From positions 6,255,001 to 6,319,000 of the forward strand of contig NZ_OBMJ01000001.1 of assembly GCF_900199205.1 (NCBI RefSeq): DNA of 64,000 bases, written 5' to 3'. This stretch comes from Streptomyces sp. 1331.2. GTDB taxonomy: Bacteria > Actinomycetota > Actinomycetes > Streptomycetales > Streptomycetaceae. The notes beneath the pieces are model-generated. The model saw only the letters and a program-made list of their open reading frames with translations. It searched no databases and was not told where the DNA came from. A program made the translations under genes and the position numbers. Below are positions 60,436 to 64,000 of this stretch, piece by piece; within the stretch, counting starts at the first letter, position 1; each line of letters starts with the position of its first letter.

Positions 60436-61269
60436 TCAGCGGGTGGCGCGGGCGGCCTTCTCGACGACCCCGGTCACCAGGCCCGGGTGGGACACCGCGA
60501 CGGAGTGGGACGCGGCCACCTCGGTGGTGTGGGCGTGGGCGCGCTCGGCCATGAACCGCTGCGCGGCGGCCGGGATGTTGAGGTCCTCGGTCGTGACGAT
60601 GTCCCAGCTGGGTACGGTCTGCCAGGCGGCTGCGGTGGCCTTCTCCGTCAGTGCGGCCTGTGCGATCGGCCGCTGCGACGCGGCCGCCAGCGCGGCCCGG
60701 TCGGCCGGGACGTCGGCGGCGAACTGGGCCCGGAACTTGTCCTGCTGGATGTACAGGTCGGTGCCGGTGCTGCCGTCGGCGTTGGTGAACGGCACCGGGT
60801 CCAGCGTGCCGGGCAGGGTGGAGCCGGGGAACCGGTCGGTCAGCTGCAGCGCGGATTCTCCCGGCGCGGGCAGGAACGCGGCGACGTAGACGAGGGCCTT
60901 GACCCGCGGCTCACCGACGGCGGCCTCGCTGATGACCGAACCGCCGTAGGAGTGGCCGACCAGGACGACCGGGCCCTTGATGTGGTCGACGAGGCTGCGC
61001 AGCGCGGCGGCGTCGGAGGCCGGGCCGCGAAGCGGGTTGGCGGCCGCGACGACCGGGTAGCCGTCATGGCGCAGCTTGGCGATCACGCCGTCCCAGCTGG
61101 AGCCGTCGGCGAACGCGCCGTGTTCGAGGACGACGGTCGGCTTCGGGGCCCGGTCGGCGGCCGAGTCCTGGGTCGCGGCATTCGCGGTGCCGACGACGGC
61201 GAACGCGCCGACGAGGGTGGCGGCGCCGGCGATGAAGCGGCGCGTGCGGCCCTTCTGGATGCTGAACAT
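60436..61269 (-). CDS. Secreted alpha/beta hydrolase
   Basis: 277 aa. N-terminal signal (RRFIAGAATLVGAFAVVGTA), then hydrolase fold: oxyanion region VVLEHGAFADGSSW, nucleophile elbow VGHSYGGSVISEAA (Ser), catalytic His near EVAASHSVAVSHPG. ATG 61269 with GGAG upstream. Esterase/lipase or EstC-like salicylate esterase type by appearance; substrate unknown. Two GTCANNTGAC boxes lie upstream (61346, 61411). Confidence 0.92.
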   Translation of the reverse strand: MFSIQKGRTRRFIAGAATLVGAFAVVGTANAATQDSAADRAPKPTVVLEHGAFADGSSWDGVIAKLRHDGYPVVAAANPLRGPASDAAALRSLVDHIKGPVVLVGHSYGGSVISEAAVGEPRVKALVYVAAFLPAPGESALQLTDRFPGSTLPGTLDPVPFTNADGSTGTDLYIQQDKFRAQFAADVPADRAALAAASQRPIAQAALTEKATAAAWQTVPSWDIVTTEDLNIPAAAQRFMAERAHAHTTEVAASHSVAVSHPGLVTGVVEKAARATR

Positions 61270-61345
61270 GGAAACACTCCAAGGGATTTCGAACAGTGCG
61301 GTGGATCCGGCGGTCCCCACTGTCGCCCTCGGACCGTTCCCGGCG

Positions 61346-61360
61346 CATCGGTCATGTGAC
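61346..61360 (-). promoter_or_regulatory. GTCANNTGAC box upstream of alpha/beta hydrolase
   Basis: Toward the gene at 61269: GTCACATGAC then CGATG; it ends 76 bp before the start. Confidence 0.7.
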
Positions 61361-61410
61361 TTCACGCTTCCGGGCCCCTCCGCGCCTCCGAGCGGCCTCG
61401 ACGACCGGGC

Positions 61411-61425
61411 GTCAGGTGACTGATG
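61411..61425 (+). promoter_or_regulatory. Second GTCANNTGAC box, opposite orientation
   Basis: GTCAGGTGACTGATG on the plus strand, 60 bp from the box at 61351-61360. No plus-strand gene follows; it probably forms a pair with the first box. Confidence 0.55.
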
Positions 61426-61486
61426 TGCCGTCATCGGCGGAGAACGTCTTGTTCGCCAGTGCCGCGTCGTGCCTGACCTGCTGTGC

Positions 61487-61687
61487 TCAGAGGCCCGGAT
61501 CCGCTGCCAGGCAGGAGAACCTGACCGCCAGCGCATCGGGGTCGTGGGCGTCCACCGCCCGATACGCCGGCAGCACCGCCTTCTCCTCGACCATGTCCTC
61601 GAAGAGGACGCGTTCCGGGAGCGCGCCGAATCGGGCCTTGCGGATTTCCGTCGCCTGTTCGTGCGTGCCGGGACTGGGATCACTCAC
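61487..61687 (-). CDS. Small conserved-looking protein
   Basis: 66 aa from GTG 61687 with a strong GGAGGTACGAAC ribosome binding site. Sequence: EIRKARFGALPERVLFEDMV and DALAVRFSCLAADPG. Unknown family. It is 34 bp after the hydrolase stop at 61722, in the same direction, so probably cotranscribed. Confidence 0.72.
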   Translation of the reverse strand: MSDPSPGTHEQATEIRKARFGALPERVLFEDMVEEKAVLPAYRAVDAHDPDALAVRFSCLAADPGL

Positions 61688-61721
61688 GTTCGTACCTCCA
61701 TGTGGTCGACCCGCTTGTGGG

Positions 61722-62789
61722 TCACAGGTGGTCGGCGTCCACCACGGCCTGGGCGAACGCCGTCGGCGCCTCCTGCGGCGCGTTGTGGCCGATGCCCGCG
61801 AGGACGCGGTGCTCGTAGGGGCCGGTGAAGAACTGCCGGTACCCGCTGCCGTCGGTCGTGGGCAGGAACGGGTCGAGGGCAGGGTCCACGGCGATGGTCG
61901 GTACCGTGACGGGCGGTCGGGCCGCGAGCAGCTGCTCGTAGCGGTCGTAGCAGCGCTCGCCGTCGGCCAGGCCCAGGCGCCAGCGGTAGTTGTGGATCAC
62001 GATGGCGGCGTAGTCAGGGTTCTCGAACGCCGTGGCCGTGCGCTCGAAGGTGGCGTCGTCGAAGTTCCACGTCGGGGATGTCTCCTCCCACACCAGCCGG
62101 CACAGGTCGTGCCGGTTCTGCCTGGTCTCCATGGCGACGCGGCCGCGGTCGGTAGCGAAGTAGTACTGGTACCACCAGGTGTGCTCGGCCTTCGGCGGCA
62201 ACGGGTTCTTCTGCGACGGGACGTTGACGATGAGGTAACCACTCACCGCCACCAGAGCCTTGACCCGCTCCGGCCACAGCGCCGCGACGGTTCCGGCGGC
62301 GCGCGAGCCCCAATCGAAACCGGCCAGCACCGCCTTGTGGATCTTCAGGGCATCCATCAGGGCGATGACGTCGAGGGCGATCGCGGCCTGTTGCCCGGTG
62401 CGGACGGTGGTCGGGGACAGGAAGTTCGTGGTGCCGTGGCCTCGCAGGTACGGCACGATCACCCGGTAGCCGGCGTCCGCCAGCAGCGGCGCCACGTCGA
62501 CATAGCTGTGGATGTCGAAGGGCCAGCCGTGCAGACAGATGACCACGGGCCCGTGCTTCGGGCCGGCCTCGGCGTAGCCGATGTCGAGCACGCCGGCCCG
62601 GATGCGCTTCAGGTCGGTGAACGTGGTGTGGGTGCCCGGGGCGACGGCCGGGATGACCGGGGCCGGTCGGCCGGGCCGGTCGGCACCGCCCGCGAAGGCG
62701 GCAGGCGCGTTCGATGCCGCGCCGAGCGACACGGCCGTGGTGCCCACGCCGAGACCGACCGCTTTGGTGAAGGTACGCCTGTTGATCAT
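61722..62789 (-). CDS. Tat-exported epoxide hydrolase-like alpha/beta hydrolase
   Basis: 355 aa. Tat signal: NRRTFTKAVGLGVGTTAV, with twin arginine and F. Hydrolase: oxyanion HGWPFDIHS, nucleophile AGFDWGSRAAG (Asp instead of Ser, as in epoxide hydrolases and haloalkane dehalogenases), catalytic His in GIGHNAPQE. The lid region begins HTWWYQYYFATDRG. ATG 62789 with AAGGA upstream. GTCANNTGAC box 60 bp upstream. Confidence 0.92.
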   Translation of the reverse strand: MINRRTFTKAVGLGVGTTAVSLGAASNAPAAFAGGADRPGRPAPVIPAVAPGTHTTFTDLKRIRAGVLDIGYAEAGPKHGPVVICLHGWPFDIHSYVDVAPLLADAGYRVIVPYLRGHGTTNFLSPTTVRTGQQAAIALDVIALMDALKIHKAVLAGFDWGSRAAGTVAALWPERVKALVAVSGYLIVNVPSQKNPLPPKAEHTWWYQYYFATDRGRVAMETRQNRHDLCRLVWEETSPTWNFDDATFERTATAFENPDYAAIVIHNYRWRLGLADGERCYDRYEQLLAARPPVTVPTIAVDPALDPFLPTTDGSGYRQFFTGPYEHRVLAGIGHNAPQEAPTAFAQAVVDADHL

Positions 62790-62849
62790 GTCTGATCCTT
62801 CCTGGAGACCTGCTGATGCCTCCACTGTTCTTCGGTCACCGGCCCGGCG

Positions 62850-62864
62850 CATCGGTCACATGAC
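62850..62864 (-). promoter_or_regulatory. GTCANNTGAC box upstream of Tat hydrolase
   Basis: Toward the gene at 62789: GTCATGTGAC then CGATG; ends 60 bp before the start. Confidence 0.7.
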
Positions 62865-62918
62865 GTCGAGACGCACGAAGAGGCTCACAGACGCACGAAG
62901 GGTCTGCCGGGCCGCCAG

Positions 62919-62933
62919 ATTCAGTCATTCGAC
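62919..62933. promoter_or_regulatory. Degenerate GTCANNTGAC box between divergent hydrolases
   Basis: GTCATTCGAC on plus (one mismatch), with TGAAT as flank on the minus side. It lies 88 bp before the plus-strand hydrolase (63021) and 69 bp from the first box, so it may serve both. Confidence 0.45.
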
Positions 62934-63020
62934 TGTTTCCGCCGTCCTACTGCTCGGTGATCCTCGAAGGAGCGCCGCGATGCCGGCGGGTCGTCGTGTG
63001 CGCAATCGGAAGGTCTGGCC

Positions 63021-63836
63021 GTGAAGCAAACCCCCGTCGTCCTCATCCACGGTGCGTGGTTCCACATGTCCTCCTGGGAGGGCTGGGCCGAACGGTTCAC
63101 CGCGCACGGTTACGCGGTGTGCGTCCCGGGCTGGCCCGGCGAAGCGCCCACCGCCGACCAGGCCCGCCGCGACCCCGGCCCGCTGCGCGACCTCGGGCTC
63201 GCCGCGCTCACCGCCCACTACGAGGAGGTAGTGCGTACCTTGGACAATCCGCCGGTCCTCATCGGGCATTCGGTCGGCGGCCTCATCGCCCAGCACCTCC
63301 TCGCGGCCGGCCTCGGCCGTGCCGCCGTCGCCCTCGCTCCGTTGCCGCCCGGCGGTGTGCCGCTGGACGACGGCCGGCCCCGGCCGTGGTCGCCGATGTC
63401 GGCCGGCACGACCCGGAACCCGGGCTTCGGGCTGCTGCCGCGCGCCCGGTTCCGACACCTCGTCGTCAACGCGGTCGGAGAGGAGGAGGCCGAGAAGCTC
63501 TTCGACCGGTACGCCGTTCCGGCCCCGCTCCGGCTGCTCGCGGACCTCGGACTCGACCGCACCGCCGCCGGGCCGGCCGACACCGTCGTGAACGCGGCCA
63601 ACTCGGCACGCGGACCGCTCCTGCTCGTGTCCGGCCAGGAGGACCGGATCGTCCCGGACGCCGTGACCCGCTCGGTCTACAAGCTCTACGGCGACTCCTC
63701 CGCCGTGACGGACCTGAAGCAGTTCGCCGATCGAGGGCACTCCCTGGTGTTCGACAGCGGCTGGCGTTCGGTCGCCGACCACGTCCTCGTCTGGCTGGCC
63801 GCCAACGGCGTCGAGGCCGTGGTCGCAGGGGGCTGA
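63021..63836 (+). CDS. Alpha/beta hydrolase
   Basis: 271 aa. GTG 63021 with GGAAGG upstream. HGAWFHMSSWEGWAERF (oxyanion), nucleophile LIGHSVGGLIAQHLL (Ser), Asp in VSGQEDRIVPD, His in FADRGHSLVFDSG: complete triad. No signal peptide. Divergent from the Tat hydrolase. Esterase-like; substrate unknown. Confidence 0.93.
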   Translation: MKQTPVVLIHGAWFHMSSWEGWAERFTAHGYAVCVPGWPGEAPTADQARRDPGPLRDLGLAALTAHYEEVVRTLDNPPVLIGHSVGGLIAQHLLAAGLGRAAVALAPLPPGGVPLDDGRPRPWSPMSAGTTRNPGFGLLPRARFRHLVVNAVGEEEAEKLFDRYAVPAPLRLLADLGLDRTAAGPADTVVNAANSARGPLLLVSGQEDRIVPDAVTRSVYKLYGDSSAVTDLKQFADRGHSLVFDSGWRSVADHVLVWLAANGVEAVVAGG

Positions 63837-63845
63837 GCGCGGGCA

Positions 63846-64000
63846 TCAGACCTGCGCCGCGTCGGTCCGGCTCAGTGCGTCGCGCAGCGCGGCCCGGGCC
63901 GTGATGCCCAGCTTGGGGAAGATGCGGTACAGGTGTGAGCTGACGGTTCGTGGCGACAGGTGCATCCGCTGGCCGATCTCCTTGTTCGTCAGGCCGCTGG
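63846..64000 (-). CDS. LuxR-family regulator, N-terminus beyond window
   Basis: The visible 51 codons give SGLTNKEIGQRMHLSPRTVS then HLYRIFPKLGITARAALRDAL and TDAAQV stop at 63846-63848, the C-terminal LuxR HTH. It differs clearly from the LAL-type HTH at 51406 (TVSSHLYRIF instead of TVEWHLRKVF), so it is a different regulator. It is convergent with the hydrolase gene. Confidence 0.88.
   Translation of the reverse strand, partial: SGLTNKEIGQRMHLSPRTVSSHLYRIFPKLGITARAALRDALSRTDAAQV

Overview
High-GC actinomycete chromosome, of the Streptomyces/Kitasatospora type. Supporting signs are a chaplin, an XRE/DUF5753 + DUF397 pair, an RsbW-like ATPase followed by small genes, a mycothiol-dependent maleylpyruvate isomerase-family protein, LAL-type LuxR regulators, many GTG starts and ATGA/GTGA stop-start overlaps. 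No rRNA, tRNA, CRISPR array or phage module was recognised. The placement is inferred from gene content and base composition only.

Layout. 1-4.3 kb (minus): a specialised-metabolism block with an ATP-grasp ligase (cut by the window edge), a BBE-type flavoprotein, an AurF-like diiron N-oxygenase and a 2OG-Fe(II) dioxygenase. 4.6-11.6 kb: DinB-fold mycothiol enzyme, MFS exporter, secreted beta-helix lipoprotein, Tat-exported Dyp peroxidase (EfeB), a frameshifted P450, a 163-bp MITE with perfect terminal repeats and a truncated DUF4345 gene. 11.6-14 kb: a flavin monooxygenase divergent from a TetR regulator, with a duplicated operator between them. 14-16.2 kb and 21.9-25.6 kb: two copper-type loci (HMA chaperone + ArsP-like permease; secreted His-rich protein + CsoR + CopA) sharing ATACCCC/GGGGTAT boxes. 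16.2-21.9 kb: small regulators and hypothetical genes.

27.1-37.6 kb holds the most coherent unusual system: a kinase-propeller protein divergent from an operon that encodes a 1416-aa membrane-anchored TPR protein, a small J-domain-like protein, a GrpE, an Hsp70 with four zinc ribbons inserted between its ATPase and substrate-binding domains, and a small zinc-ribbon/TPR-like protein. It looks like a dedicated, kinase-linked chaperone machine separate from housekeeping DnaK/DnaJ/GrpE.

37.7-42.6 kb: chaplin, acyl-CoA ligase + APC permease, YccF protein and an HTH regulator. 43-45.4 kb: a PrnB-like heme protein coupled to a second ATP-grasp ligase that is paralogous to the one at the window start.

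45.5-64 kb is an accessory region. It has an SDR, a secreted giant protein (beta-helix + CdtB-like nuclease + lectin-like tail), an I36-like secreted inhibitor, a LAL regulator, a PhzS-like monooxygenase, a secreted protein, three alpha/beta hydrolases and a Ser/Thr kinase. Among them lie many gene remnants (LuxR, ABC-F, VOC, GNAT, MBL, alpha/beta hydrolase). A directional palindrome, GTCANNTGAC followed by NGATG, recurs upstream of the secreted/hydrolase genes and of the LAL regulator itself, which suggests a local regulon. Two frameshifts (P450, serine hydrolase) fall in homopolymers and could be sequencing errors.
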